A stretch of 64,000 bases of DNA from Alistipes senegalensis (GTDB taxonomy: Bacteria; Bacteroidota; Bacteroidia; Bacteroidales; Rikenellaceae). The stretch spans positions 599,256 to 663,255 of the forward strand of contig JAMPDE010000002.1 in assembly GCA_023665825.1 (NCBI GenBank), in the 5' to 3' direction. The notes under the pieces were generated by a model. It ran no database searches and was not told the origin of the DNA. It saw only the letters and a program-made list of their open reading frames with translations. A program made the position numbers and the translations under genes. Positions 16,835-24,946 of this stretch are shown here, piece after piece. Numbering within the stretch: position 1 is the first letter of the stretch; each line of letters starts with the position of its first letter.

Positions 16835-17772
16835 TCACGATTCATCAACCAACTTCAAGTCCAATTCATCAATGAGTTGCCGAATGCAGGGATTGCGAGC
16901 AATCATCTGTTGGAGTATCTGGCGGCGGGTAGGAGTCGCAAGCAGGAAGTCGGCAATGTCGAACCCCTGACTGCGCTGCTCATCCGTCGCCATATCTTCG
17001 AGTAGCGTACTGACACAAACGCTTCGACAGTCTGGACATTGAAGCATCCGTTCTTGCCTCCCGTCGCAAGCCAAAGGACATCAGGCATATAGTGCGAAGC
17101 GATAACAGCAGACTTCTCGCTCTCGACGAGAAAAACTGTCTTGTAGGGATATATCGGAAGCAGGTGTTGTCCAAATAGACATTGCCGCAAATGGAAGTCC
17201 GGCAGGCGGAGTTCCGAGTGTGCCCAACTAACGAATGTTTGCGGCTCCTTGACACGGCGCCCCGTCGAGGAATTGTACAACATAATCTTTCCCGTGCGAA
17301 CTTTTCCCGTCTCGTCCGTCTGCCAAAAGACCGTCTAACCGCCCCACTTTGCCGATGTGCCGATACGGTAGAGATTGAACAGCCGCATTGTCTCTTCCGC
17401 TCCGAACACCCCGCAGAGATACCGATACAACGGGTTCCTGTCATAGTGCGACAAACTCGCTGCTACAATAGCTGGCGAAATATAAGAGGGCTCGACCGGT
17501 GTCGGTCGGACGTATACAACGGACTGACAAAAGATGCGGTCGATACGGTTGTCGTCATTGGACAGCACCTCGGGGTTATCCCGAAAATACTCACGTGGCG
17601 TGTAGTGGTAGCCGCAGCTCTGCTCGTGGTCGCATTTGCCCACCGTCGAAGGAAAATGCACCGTCCCTTGTCCGTCGATATACCGGACAAAGCAACGCTT
17701 CTTGCCACAGTTCGGGCAGTCGATCTTACTCCCGCAGCGGTATTTCTCCAAGTGAAAGCGGTACTCACTCAT
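16835..17772 (-). pseudogene. Broken zinc-finger/toprim protein (primase-like)
   Basis: The remains of a protein common in Bacteroidetes mobile elements, with a zinc-ribbon start (CPNCGKKRCFVRYI, CDHEQSCGYHYTP) and a toprim core (FLVESEKSAVIASHY, ATGGKNGCFN). An in-frame TAG at 17335-17337 cuts it after KWGG; the same frame then continues sensibly (TVFWQTDETGKVRTGK). Near 17030-17045 the frame changes: the toprim frame runs into nonsense while another frame gives a plausible C-terminus (DEQRSQGFDIADFLLATP) ending at 16835. The join is too close to the toprim core to hold the usual third toprim segment, so a deletion is likely. Its ATG overlaps the stop of the upstream DUF3987 gene by four bases. 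It would have served element replication. Confidence 0.75.
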
Positions 17773-19258
17773 AACTCTGCAGTATTATCGGTTGCACACT
17801 GCACTTTTGCACTTTGCTCTATCTTCTCTGCCGCCTTACCCTCCGATGAAAGTGCAATAGTGCAAGATGCAATCGCAGAGGTCTTCCGGTAAGTGCCGTG
17901 ATGCAGCTTCTCTAAAACAGGGTTCGGCTCCCGGCTCAGCTTGTCCAGCGCATAGTAGACAGTGCGACGTGACAACTCGACCTTCTTTCCGGAAATGACG
18001 GCCTCGCCAGCCGTGAAGGTATCGCCGAGCAGCGACAGCCATGCCTCTTTGTTGTCTCCGATACCGGAGGAAACGATACTTTCCTGAATACGACGATAGG
18101 TATCTTCGTAGTAGTCTGTCATCCGAATCGCCACTTTGACGGAATCGAGGTCGATATACTGCATATGACCTTCCCCGGCAGCCCATTTCAGTATCTGAAA
18201 GACTAACGAAAGCCGGGCGGCATTGCCGTCCAGTTTCGTTTTGCGGCTATCGACCTCTGCGTCATTTTTAATCGCATTCACCATGTCGATAACGCCGTTA
18301 TACCAGTCATAGAAATAGACTTCCGCATCTTCCGCCATATTCAGCACCGTAGAGCAAACCGAATTGCCATTCTCATTAGTCGGACAAGGCAGAGAAAGAA
18401 TCCTGTTCAGTATCGTGCGCCACTGTCCCATTGTGTCGGGACGGGGCGTGTTGCAATCTGTGCGCTGCCACTTCGAGATGTGCGGTCTTTGGGATAGACA
18501 AAAAGAAAACGGTCGAGCAGGCCGTTTGCCTTGTACTCGTTGCGGAATACCTCCGGCAGCAAATTCGTCTGCACCGAACCGATGACATTGATGCAGGGCT
18601 GGCGAATCAGTATCGGCCGCACCTCGGACTTGCGGACGGACTTCAACGGGCGGCCGCTATATGCGGAGAGCAGGTCTTCAATCAGGTTGTTTTTGCTGTT
18701 GTAGCGTTTCACAGAGTTGAACATCGCAACAATCTCATCGACCTCGATTGCCACGCCCCGCAAATGGTGCTGGTGGACGTGCATCAGTGCCTCAGGTGTA
18801 AAGTCCAATATAACGGTAGTGACCAACTGGGGCTTTTTGAGCGAAAAACTGTTGTCTGGTTCTTTGTTCTTGCCCGATGCTGCAAGAGCGCGTTCATACT
18901 CGTCGCACTCCTGCAAATACTGCTCGAACATCCGGTCATCCTGCTCGTGAATCGGGCGGTAGAGGAAGCTCAACGGAGGTGTCTTGCCTAATCCGGGGCG
19001 GCCAACAAGCATCATATAAATGGAGGGACTTGTCCGCCAGTTACCCTTGATCTGTATCTGGCACGCATTGCCGATTGCGGCTGCCACCGCTGACAGCACA
19101 ATCGAGGCAGAGAACTCGATGTTGAAATTCTCATAGGTAGCGAGGTTGAAAATGATCTCCTGCACCCGCTGAGGGAATACCTCCAACGGCAACCCCGATT
19201 CCATGACCCGACTCGCTTCCGAGCGGAGGCGGTTGGTCAATTCCAATGCGCTATACAT
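17769..19258 (-). pseudogene. Frameshifted DUF3987 family protein
   Basis: DUF3987 proteins are ATPase/primase-associated proteins of Bacteroidetes mobile elements. The N-terminal 265 codons read from ATG 19258 (MYSALELTNRL) through a P-loop-like MLVGRPGLGKTPPLSF and LDRFLFVYPKDR. At about 18481-18487 the frame slips by one base: the original frame runs to a stop just past 18410, while the shifted frame gives HISKWQRTD, GQWRTILNRI and the normal C-terminal domain ending at 17769. Rejoined, the protein would be about 496 residues. The longer frame up to 19393 is not used because it overlaps the upstream gene. Expression of the full protein would need a frameshift; decay is the simpler reading, as three neighbours are also broken. 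Confidence 0.75.
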
Positions 19259-19583
19259 ACCCACCTCCCTGCTGCTCCGGCAGCATCGAATCGGTGGCAA
19301 ACGCCTCGTAGTGGAAACGGCGTAGGAATCAGTCCACATCCTCCTGCGTGTACCAATACTTGTCGCCCTCACGCGAATAGCCAAGATAACCATTGTCGCG
19401 CAGTTTTTTCAGATACTTGTCTTTGATGCGCAGCATCCCCATCAGCGTTTTGTTGTCATAGACACGGTGTGCCTGTATCGCCCTGTTCTGTACGGGCAAC
19501 ATTTTATGTCCCTCCACGATACCGAGAATCTTTTCACGCAACTCCCGGTCGCAGAGTTCCTTTATACTCTTTTTGTGAGCCAT
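19251..19583 (-). pseudogene. Helix-turn-helix/excisionase-like gene with premature TGA
   Basis: The first 84 codons give a small DNA-binding protein of the MerR/excisionase type (NKTLMGMLRIKDKYLKKLRDNGYLGYSREG, then KYWYTQEDVD). A TGA at 19329-19331 ends it, but the same frame goes on for 25 sensible codons (FLRRFHYEAFATDSMLPEQQ) to TAG at 19251-19253. That second stop overlaps the ATG of the DUF3987 gene, which is the usual spacing in this module. The TGA is therefore most likely a nonsense change (for example from CGA). An 84-residue product could still keep DNA binding. Confidence 0.65.
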
Positions 19584-19712
19584 TTGCTAAAAATATTTTA
19601 TGGCTCGGCAATCCTGATGCGCACTCAGATCCCCTTGCCGCAGTTCATATTATGGAACGATTGCGCACATCGCTCCGTTCTCAGCGGCAAATGTATAAGA
19701 GGGTGAAAACGA

Positions 19713-19775
19713 CCGGTGTTAGGATAGATTACCATAACACCGGCTAACAAGTTAGGATGAAATTAGGATAGGCGG
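19713..19775. repeat. Inverted repeat and TTAGGAT motifs in a gene-free stretch
   Basis: The gap 19584-19827 carries no gene. It contains CCGGTGTTA (19713-19721) with its inverse TAACACCGG (19735-19743), and three TTAGGAT motifs within about 50 bases. TTAGGAT also occurs in the hairpin at 15187 and upstream of the relaxase near 16660. This may be an operator or a replication-protein binding region for the element. Confidence 0.35.
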
Positions 19776-19827
19776 ATAACATCTGCTGTAATCCGCTGGC
19801 TATAAACAAAAAGAGCAGCCGGAAGGG

Positions 19828-20500
19828 CTACTCGAATAATTTGTCGATTTTGTGAGATTTCTGTGGGACAGTCAAATCTTTTCGGTTTTGTCGCGACTGA
19901 CCGAGTTCCGATTGCTCGAACAAAGCACTCAATTCGGCATCGGGGAAGAAGCCCGAACTGCCGAAAGTTCAATAGTATCTATCCTCGATATCTGTATAAG
20001 TGGGTCTGTCTCCGCAATAGATTCGACCGCACATATAGGCAAGCAATGCCTTTGACAGTTTCCATTTGTAGTGCGTTCCGTTCTCCTCCATAAATCCGGA
20101 ATCAATAGCACGGGCGAAAAACCTGGCGGGCAAGTTCGGTATCGAGACGCTCCGGAAGGACAACACCCTCCGCTTCGGTAGAGATTCGCTCATAGAAAGG
20201 GCTTCGTGCAATTTGTTCTTCTTGCTTTCCCTTATTTCGAGAATGCAATTTTTCTGCGGTGCAGGCCATTGCCGCAGCACTGACCAATGCCATGATGATA
20301 CCCGTCAGCGCCGGCAGATTAGGGTGTGTTTCACCTACCGGGTCGATAACGCCAATCCCAACCAGCAGCAGCGTCCCGACAAAGAGGAGAATCGCTGTCG
20401 ACCAAAGAATTTTGCGTTGGTGCTGTTTGAAAATAGTCGCAGCGACCAGCACCACCACAAGCGCACAAATTATCAATAGAGGAACTTTCAATATCATCAT
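19828..20500 (-). pseudogene. Broken membrane-anchored hypothetical protein of the element
   Basis: The start (MMILKVPLLIICALVV) has two or three membrane helices in the first 80 residues, followed by a soluble region. At a run of five A on the plus strand (20117-20121) the frame shifts: removing one base gives the continuous reading ELARQVFARAIDSGFMEEN. The reading then meets TGA at 19969-19971, after which the same frame continues plausibly (TFGSSGFFPDAELSALFEQ) to TAG at 19828-19830. At least two lesions are thus present. The family is one I associate with Bacteroidetes mobile elements but cannot name. Confidence 0.65.
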
Positions 20501-20555
20501 TTAACAAAATCACGCTGCAAAATTAAACATTATTTCGGATAATCCGTTGCCAATG

Positions 20556-21914
20556 TCAGGCTATGCCTAATGCGGCAAAATCGTCGCTCAGACGGGCGAC
20601 CTCGGCAGAGAGGGTTTCGGGCAGGAAACGGGCATAGACCTTTTCCGTTACATCCGTACTGCCATGACCGAGCAGGCGGCTGACAACAGACATCGACAGT
20701 CCTTTGTTCAGCGCAAAGACCGCGAAGGTATGCCTCGCAACGTGCATCGACAAGTTGAACGGCAATCCCACCTGCTCTCCCGCTACGATTAACGACTGAT
20801 TGATACACTTGGTCGCATTGTTGCGGGCTTTGTAGAGCGCTTCGGCATCGTCGAGGTCAAGGCTTTCTTTGACCAAATCGAAGACATAGCGGCAGCCCTC
20901 GCGTTTCTCCTGCCACTGACGCAAGATACGCAGGGCGGGTTCGGTAAGCGGAATGACGTGCCGCTTGTTGGTTTTAATCATAATCTTCCGCAACTCCTTT
21001 TTCTCAAAATTGATATGGCTCCATTGCAGCGTCATCACATCGACAACGCGCAGTCCGCAGGCGTAGAAAGCGAAGAAGAACATCTCCAAAAACTCTTTGC
21101 GGCGCGGTTCCGTGCAGGTCTTGTAGTATTCCAACAGCAACGACATTTGTTCTTTGGTGAGATACTTGCCGTCGAACTCGCTCTCCTCGTCTGCAAGCGA
21201 CATCTTCGGCGTAATGCGCATATCCTGAATACGGGCATTGACCACATGGTCAATCATTTTCAGTTCGGAGGCATAGGCGCACGCTTTCAGAATAGGCGTC
21301 AATGCGTGGTTGATGGTCGCATCGCTGTTCTGCTTAATCTCCCGGCGCCACTTGATATATTCATCGACTAATTCCACCGAAATATCCCCGACATAGATGT
21401 TGTCCGGCTTGTAGGTGCCTTTCTTGGTGGCACGGAGAAAGGTCTGAAAGATATTCATACCGCTCTTTCCGTTCTGGTAGCGGCTTCTGCCGATACGGTT
21501 ACGGGAGTAGTCGGATTCGAGCCGTTCCAGCACAAACTCCACAAAGTCCTTTCCTTTGTCTTCGCGTATAATGGGCTTGTCTGCCAGAAAGTCGGCGATG
21601 ACCTGCGCTGTAATCTGATTCGGATGCTTTTGATTGTATTCGGCCAACATAGAATCAATCCGGTCAACACGAGCGAGCAAAATATTGTTAACCCGATTGG
21701 CCTCGGGACCGTAAGTCGATCTCACTCCACCACGACCGTTATGGGCTTTTTCATTCCAGTCACCCAAGCGGACAAAAAGATTCATGCCTTTGCGTACAAT
21801 CTGGCGATTCCATGTGTACTCAAGTTCGATCAGATATTTTTTTGCAGTATCTATTTCGCCCCGGATATGCAGGCGGTAGCGTCCCAACGGATATAAACGT
21901 CTCGGTCTTCCCAT
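20556..21914 (-). CDS. int: Tyrosine recombinase/integrase
   Basis: A 452-residue site-specific recombinase that would integrate and excise the element. The catalytic set is complete: Arg289 in ACGLRVVD, a beta-hairpin Lys near IKTNK (314-317), His391 and Arg394 in HVARHTF, His417 in LLGHGSTDVT and the nucleophile Tyr427 in VYARF. The N-terminal 100 residues look like an arm-binding domain, and residues of about 120-215 are the SAM-like core-binding domain (phage_int_SAM_5 type). The gene reads leftward from the right attachment core, with repeated motifs in its upstream region. Unlike the adjoining replication genes it has no lesion. Confidence 0.93.
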   Translation of the reverse strand: MGRPRRLYPLGRYRLHIRGEIDTAKKYLIELEYTWNRQIVRKGMNLFVRLGDWNEKAHNGRGGVRSTYGPEANRVNNILLARVDRIDSMLAEYNQKHPNQITAQVIADFLADKPIIREDKGKDFVEFVLERLESDYSRNRIGRSRYQNGKSGMNIFQTFLRATKKGTYKPDNIYVGDISVELVDEYIKWRREIKQNSDATINHALTPILKACAYASELKMIDHVVNARIQDMRITPKMSLADEESEFDGKYLTKEQMSLLLEYYKTCTEPRRKEFLEMFFFAFYACGLRVVDVMTLQWSHINFEKKELRKIMIKTNKRHVIPLTEPALRILRQWQEKREGCRYVFDLVKESLDLDDAEALYKARNNATKCINQSLIVAGEQVGLPFNLSMHVARHTFAVFALNKGLSMSVVSRLLGHGSTDVTEKVYARFLPETLSAEVARLSDDFAALGIA

Positions 21915-21983
21915 ACTGGTGGATATAGCGGTTAAAATAGTGGTCGGCGGTAATACTCACAAACCTTCGCAAAGGTAATGAAA

Positions 21984-22081
21984 TTTGTCCAAACAAATCC
22001 AAATTAACCTACCGAAAATATGCGTTTTGTCCAAATAAACCGCACCATTCGAGACCATAAAACGCCGTTGTCCAAACAAAT
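21984..22081. repeat. Three TTGTCCAAA repeats upstream of the integrase gene
   Basis: TTTGTCCAAACAAAT (21984-21998), TTTGTCCAAATAAAC (22026-22040) and TTGTCCAAACAAAT (22068-22081) are spaced 41-42 bases apart. Each also has inner symmetry (TTTG...CAAA). Between the integrase start and the right core such regularly spaced repeats are expected of integrase/excisionase arm sites or an operator. The rest of 21915-22147 holds no gene. Confidence 0.6.
22031..22055 (+). repeat. Element-end motif, right copy
   Basis: The counterpart of 2425-2449 (21 of 25 bases the same, same orientation). It overlaps the second TTGTCCAAA repeat. Confidence 0.5.
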
Positions 22082-22145
22082 TAAATACCCGCCAATCTCA
22101 ATGATTGACAGGTATTTAACAGTTGAAAATATGTGCGAAACCACA

Positions 22146-22367
22146 CTAATACTCCTCCTCGTTGAAGAAAAAGTCGTCTTTCGAGGGGTAATCAGGCCAA
22201 ATGTCCTCGATGGATTCGTATATCTCGCCCTCGTCCTCGATTTCCTGCAAGTTTTCGAGTACTTCCAACGGCGCGCCCGAACGCACGGCATAATCGATCA
22301 ACTCCTCTTTCGTCGCGGGCCACGGCGCATCTTCCAGTTTCGATGCCAGTTCAAGTGTCCAGTACAT
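22146..22367 (-). CDS. DUF2795 domain-containing small acidic protein
   Basis: A 73-residue acidic protein starting MYWTLELASKLEDAPWPATK and ending FFNEEEY. It matches the small DUF2795 proteins widespread in Bacteroidetes, whose role is unknown. ATG 22367 is chosen over an upstream ATG at 22445 because the extra 26 codons are not protein-like and overlap the promoter element. The last codons are the attachment core of the mobile element. Insertion changed only the stop codon, from TGA (as seen at the left end) to TAG, so the protein is unaltered. Confidence 0.85.
   Translation of the reverse strand: MYWTLELASKLEDAPWPATKEELIDYAVRSGAPLEVLENLQEIEDEGEIYESIEDIWPDYPSKDDFFFNEEEY
22148..22170 (+). 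repeat. attR core, 23-bp direct repeat
   Basis: Identical to 2352-2374 and lying inside the 3' end of the DUF2795 gene. Sequence similarity stops at both edges of the 23 bases. Confidence 0.85.
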
Positions 22368-22442
22368 ATCTATTAAATTTAATTTCCTATAAATCAAACA
22401 TATAAAACGGATAAAAATGCGTTTATACGCCCCGTCGAATTG

Positions 22443-22450
22443 CAAATGTA
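22443..22450 (-). promoter_or_regulatory. -7 promoter element for the DUF2795 gene
   Basis: Reads TACATTTG on the minus strand, 75 bases before ATG 22367, so the transcript would have an untranslated leader of about 65-70 bases. Confidence 0.5.
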
Positions 22451-22525
22451 TAAAAAAAACGAGAAAAACAACGATTTTATTGCAGAAATCGAATCGCTCG
22501 TCAAATTCCGTTAATTTTCAACGTT

Positions 22526-23077
22526 TTAAGGAATCCACAACACTTCCTTGCACCGATAATGCACGACCAACACACGTCCGAGCAGATAAAAGTAATCGGA
22601 AAGGCGGTTCAGATAGGCCAGCGCCGTCGCATCGACCCCGTATTTCTGGTCGGCACGCAAGACGGCCCGTTCGGCCCGACGGCACACCGTGCGGCAAACG
22701 TGGCACAACGACACCGTTTCGTGCCCGCCCGGAACGGTAAACTTGTCGATCGGCGGCACAGTCGCCTGCATTGCGTCGATCCGCTGTTCCAGCCACGTTA
22801 CCCAAGCCGGGTCCAGCGGTGCGACCTTTTCCGCACCGGTCTTTCCTTTTGCAAGCAAAGCCTCGACGGTCATCAACCGCGAGAGCACACTCTGCAAATC
22901 GGCAACGAAATTTTCGGCAGAAGCGTCCGCCCGCAAACGATCCGTCAACAAAGCCACGAAAGCCGAAAGTTCATCGACCGCCCCATACGCTTCGACCCGT
23001 TCGTCGGTCTTGAAAACCCGTTCGCCCCCGATCAACGAGGTCGTCCCTTTATCTCCCGTGCGGGTGTATACTTTCAT
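22526..23077 (-). CDS. Cob(I)alamin adenosyltransferase (PduO type)
   Basis: Transfers the adenosyl group of ATP to cob(I)alamin, making coenzyme B12. The N-terminus KVYTRTGDKGTTSLIGGERV is the PduO/CobO-like ATP-binding motif. Later RADQKYGVDATALAYLNRLSDYFYLLGR carries the typical R-x2-R/LNRLSD helix. At 183 residues it is the usual single-domain form. The start ATG 23077 begins with this motif; the longer upstream frame overlaps the next gene and is not protein-like. It overlaps the gene upstream by four bases. Confidence 0.93.
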   Translation of the reverse strand: MKVYTRTGDKGTTSLIGGERVFKTDERVEAYGAVDELSAFVALLTDRLRADASAENFVADLQSVLSRLMTVEALLAKGKTGAEKVAPLDPAWVTWLEQRIDAMQATVPPIDKFTVPGGHETVSLCHVCRTVCRRAERAVLRADQKYGVDATALAYLNRLSDYFYLLGRVLVVHYRCKEVLWIP

Positions 23078-23586
23078 AATCGGAAATGTTGTTTCGGCAA
23101 ATAATTGTTGAATATCAACAAGTAATCGCGGTTGTCTATCGTCGTCGAACGATGCTCGGCAATCAACCGCCGGCACATCGACCGCCACTTGGCGTCGATA
23201 TACGGCGTCATCACGGCCACTGTCCGGCCATTTTCGGCTGCATCGCGCACCAGTGCGACCGCTTCCATTTCGGCGAGTGCAGGCGTCACGACGCAGAACT
23301 CCCCTACTGCATGATTCAGGCCGAAAGAAGCATAACCGCAATGAATCGCCAGATTCTGCAACTGCACGGCACGTCGTCGGGCAACTCCGGCCGACAAAAG
23401 GGCCTCGTAAAGCGTCCAATCGCCGGGCAACAGAGCCGACCGCATGAAAACGTGGCGCACCAAATCATAGACGAACGGCGAATGCACCCCGTGCCCCCGA
23501 AAATAGCGGGCCCGCACCAACCGGTTCCGCAGGGTCGCTACCCTATCGGAAATCCGCAAATGCCATTTGAGTCCGCCGCTCCGCAT
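23074..23586 (-). CDS. Hypothetical protein with GHGVHSPFVYDLV motif
   Basis: A 170-residue soluble protein. The N-terminal GHGVHSPFVYDLVRHVF motif occurs at the start of some Bacteroidetes proteins annotated as SAM-dependent methyltransferases, but here no glycine-rich SAM-binding loop follows, and the protein is short for that family. It may be a reduced relative that has lost methyltransferase activity. It lies four bases after the stop of the flavoprotein gene region and overlaps the adenosyltransferase gene by four bases, so all three are probably one operon. Confidence 0.6.
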   Translation of the reverse strand: MRSGGLKWHLRISDRVATLRNRLVRARYFRGHGVHSPFVYDLVRHVFMRSALLPGDWTLYEALLSAGVARRRAVQLQNLAIHCGYASFGLNHAVGEFCVVTPALAEMEAVALVRDAAENGRTVAVMTPYIDAKWRSMCRRLIAEHRSTTIDNRDYLLIFNNYLPKQHFRL

Positions 23587-23590
23587 GGGG

Positions 23591-24880
23591 TTATTTTTTC
23601 AGCATACCAGCCAGCCGACCGGTCGAAAAAGCGATTTGCAGGTTATAGCCGCCCGTATTGGCATCGAGGTCGAGCACCTCGCCAGCGAAATAGAGCCCTT
23701 CGACCTTGCGCGACTGCATCGTATCGGGATTCACCTCCTCGCAACACACCCCGCCGGCCGTCGTAACGGCATACTCGAACGGAGCGTAATCGACGATCGG
23801 GAACGTCCACCCTTTCAGCGTTTTAATCAAACGCGCAATCTGTTCTTCCGTAATTTTGTCGATGTACGTTTTCGAGTGGATGTCCAGCTCCTGCGCCAAC
23901 GGCAAGACCATCGGACGCGGCACCAGTTTGCGCAACAATTCGGCGAAAAATTCCGTCGGAGCCAGTTCCGCCGTTTCGCGCGCGATGCGGTCGCGCAGAA
24001 TCTCTTCGGTCAAAGCCGGTTTCAAATCAACGACGAGTTTCACTTTCCGGTCGTCGATCAACGCATCGACCGCATCGCGGCTCATGCGCAAGGCGACGGC
24101 CCCGTCGATACCCCGTTCCGAAAAGCCTAATTCACCGAACTCCTCGCGCACGGGCTCGTTGTCTATATATAAGGTAGCACGGACATTACGCAACAGCAGT
24201 TTGTCGAGCTGTTTCACACGCGGATGCAACGAAACGAGCGGAGTCAACGACGGACGCAAAGGCTCGATAGTATGCCCCAAATCGGCCGCGAACGCATAAC
24301 CGTCGCCCGTAGAACCGGTCGCCGGATACGACACGCCGCCCGTCGCGAGAATCACCTGCGCGCACTCCTCGCGCCGCTCGAAACCCCGTTTGTTGTAATA
24401 ACGGACCCCGAAAATCCGGTCACCCAGCGTCATGATGCCGCTGACACGCGTATTATAGAGAATGCGGACGCCGTTGTCGACGCAATAATCGAGCAGCGCA
24501 TTGGCCACATCCCACGCTTTGCCGCTTCGCGGGAAAACCCGCTCGCCGCGCTCGACATCGAGTTTCACGCCCCTGCGCTCGAAGAAACGCATGGTCATCC
24601 GGTTGTCGAACTCGGCGAAAGCCGGAGCGAAAAACGCCGCATTGACGCGCACCTGTTCCGCGAATTCTTCGGGCGGACGGGCATTGGTCAGATTGCAACG
24701 GCCTTTTCCAGTAATACGCACTTTGCGGCCCGATTTCTCCATTTTTTCCAACAGCAACACACGTTTGCCATTGCGCGCCGCCGTTCCGGCCGCCATCATG
24801 CCCGCCGCTCCGGCCCCGACGACGATAACGTCGTACGGTTGCGGCTCGACGGATTGCAATTTCTCTTCCGACTGTTCCAT
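23591..24880 (-). CDS. NAD(P)/FAD-dependent oxidoreductase (HI0933/BaiN-RdsA family)
   Basis: A 429-residue flavoprotein. The N-terminal dinucleotide-binding motif is VIVVGAGAAGMMAAGTAA with an acidic residue after the second strand (LLLEK), then GRKVRITGKGRCNLTN, the hallmark of the HI0933-like family. ATGGVSYPATGSTGDGY and the C-terminal GLYFAGEVLDLDANTGGYNLQ motif close the FAD site. Some relatives act on bile acids in gut bacteria; the substrate here is unknown. The promoter element lies only a few bases before the start codon. Confidence 0.9.
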   Translation of the reverse strand: MEQSEEKLQSVEPQPYDVIVVGAGAAGMMAAGTAARNGKRVLLLEKMEKSGRKVRITGKGRCNLTNARPPEEFAEQVRVNAAFFAPAFAEFDNRMTMRFFERRGVKLDVERGERVFPRSGKAWDVANALLDYCVDNGVRILYNTRVSGIMTLGDRIFGVRYYNKRGFERREECAQVILATGGVSYPATGSTGDGYAFAADLGHTIEPLRPSLTPLVSLHPRVKQLDKLLLRNVRATLYIDNEPVREEFGELGFSERGIDGAVALRMSRDAVDALIDDRKVKLVVDLKPALTEEILRDRIARETAELAPTEFFAELLRKLVPRPMVLPLAQELDIHSKTYIDKITEEQIARLIKTLKGWTFPIVDYAPFEYAVTTAGGVCCEEVNPDTMQSRKVEGLYFAGEVLDLDANTGGYNLQIAFSTGRLAGMLKK

Positions 24881-24887
24881 ACGAACG

Positions 24888-24895
24888 CAAAGATA
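24888..24895 (-). promoter_or_regulatory. -7 promoter element close to a start codon
   Basis: TATCTTTG on the minus strand ends seven bases before the ATG of the flavoprotein gene. With transcription starting a few bases after the -7 box, the mRNA would be leaderless or almost so. Confidence 0.6.
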
Positions 24896-24928
24896 CGAAA
24901 AAAACAGGAACCCGTGAATGAGTTCCTG
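24896..24928 (-). terminator. Rho-independent terminator of the 24947-25234 gene
   Basis: CAGGAAC (24905-24911) and GTTCCTG (24922-24928) form a stem. On the minus strand a run of seven T follows. It lies 18 bases past the stop of the gene. Confidence 0.8.
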
Positions 24929-24946
24929 CCGAAGTAGATAGGTGAT

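Larger units (their letters stand above)
2352..22170. mobile_element. Integrative mobilizable element in the 3' end of a DUF2795 gene
   Basis: The 19.8-kb segment is bounded by identical 23-bp direct repeats at 2352-2374 and 22148-22170. The right copy is the 3' end of an intact DUF2795 gene; the left copy is the same tail with no gene attached. Inside, a tyrosine integrase sits next to the right end, reading inward, and a MobV relaxase with an oriT-like region lies in the middle. No type IV secretion genes are present, so transfer would need a helper. The replication and regulatory genes between relaxase and integrase are broken. The left half (2597-15181) is cargo of lower GC than the flanks and appears to be antiphage defence. 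Boundaries are seen directly; mobility is inferred from family knowledge. Confidence 0.85.
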
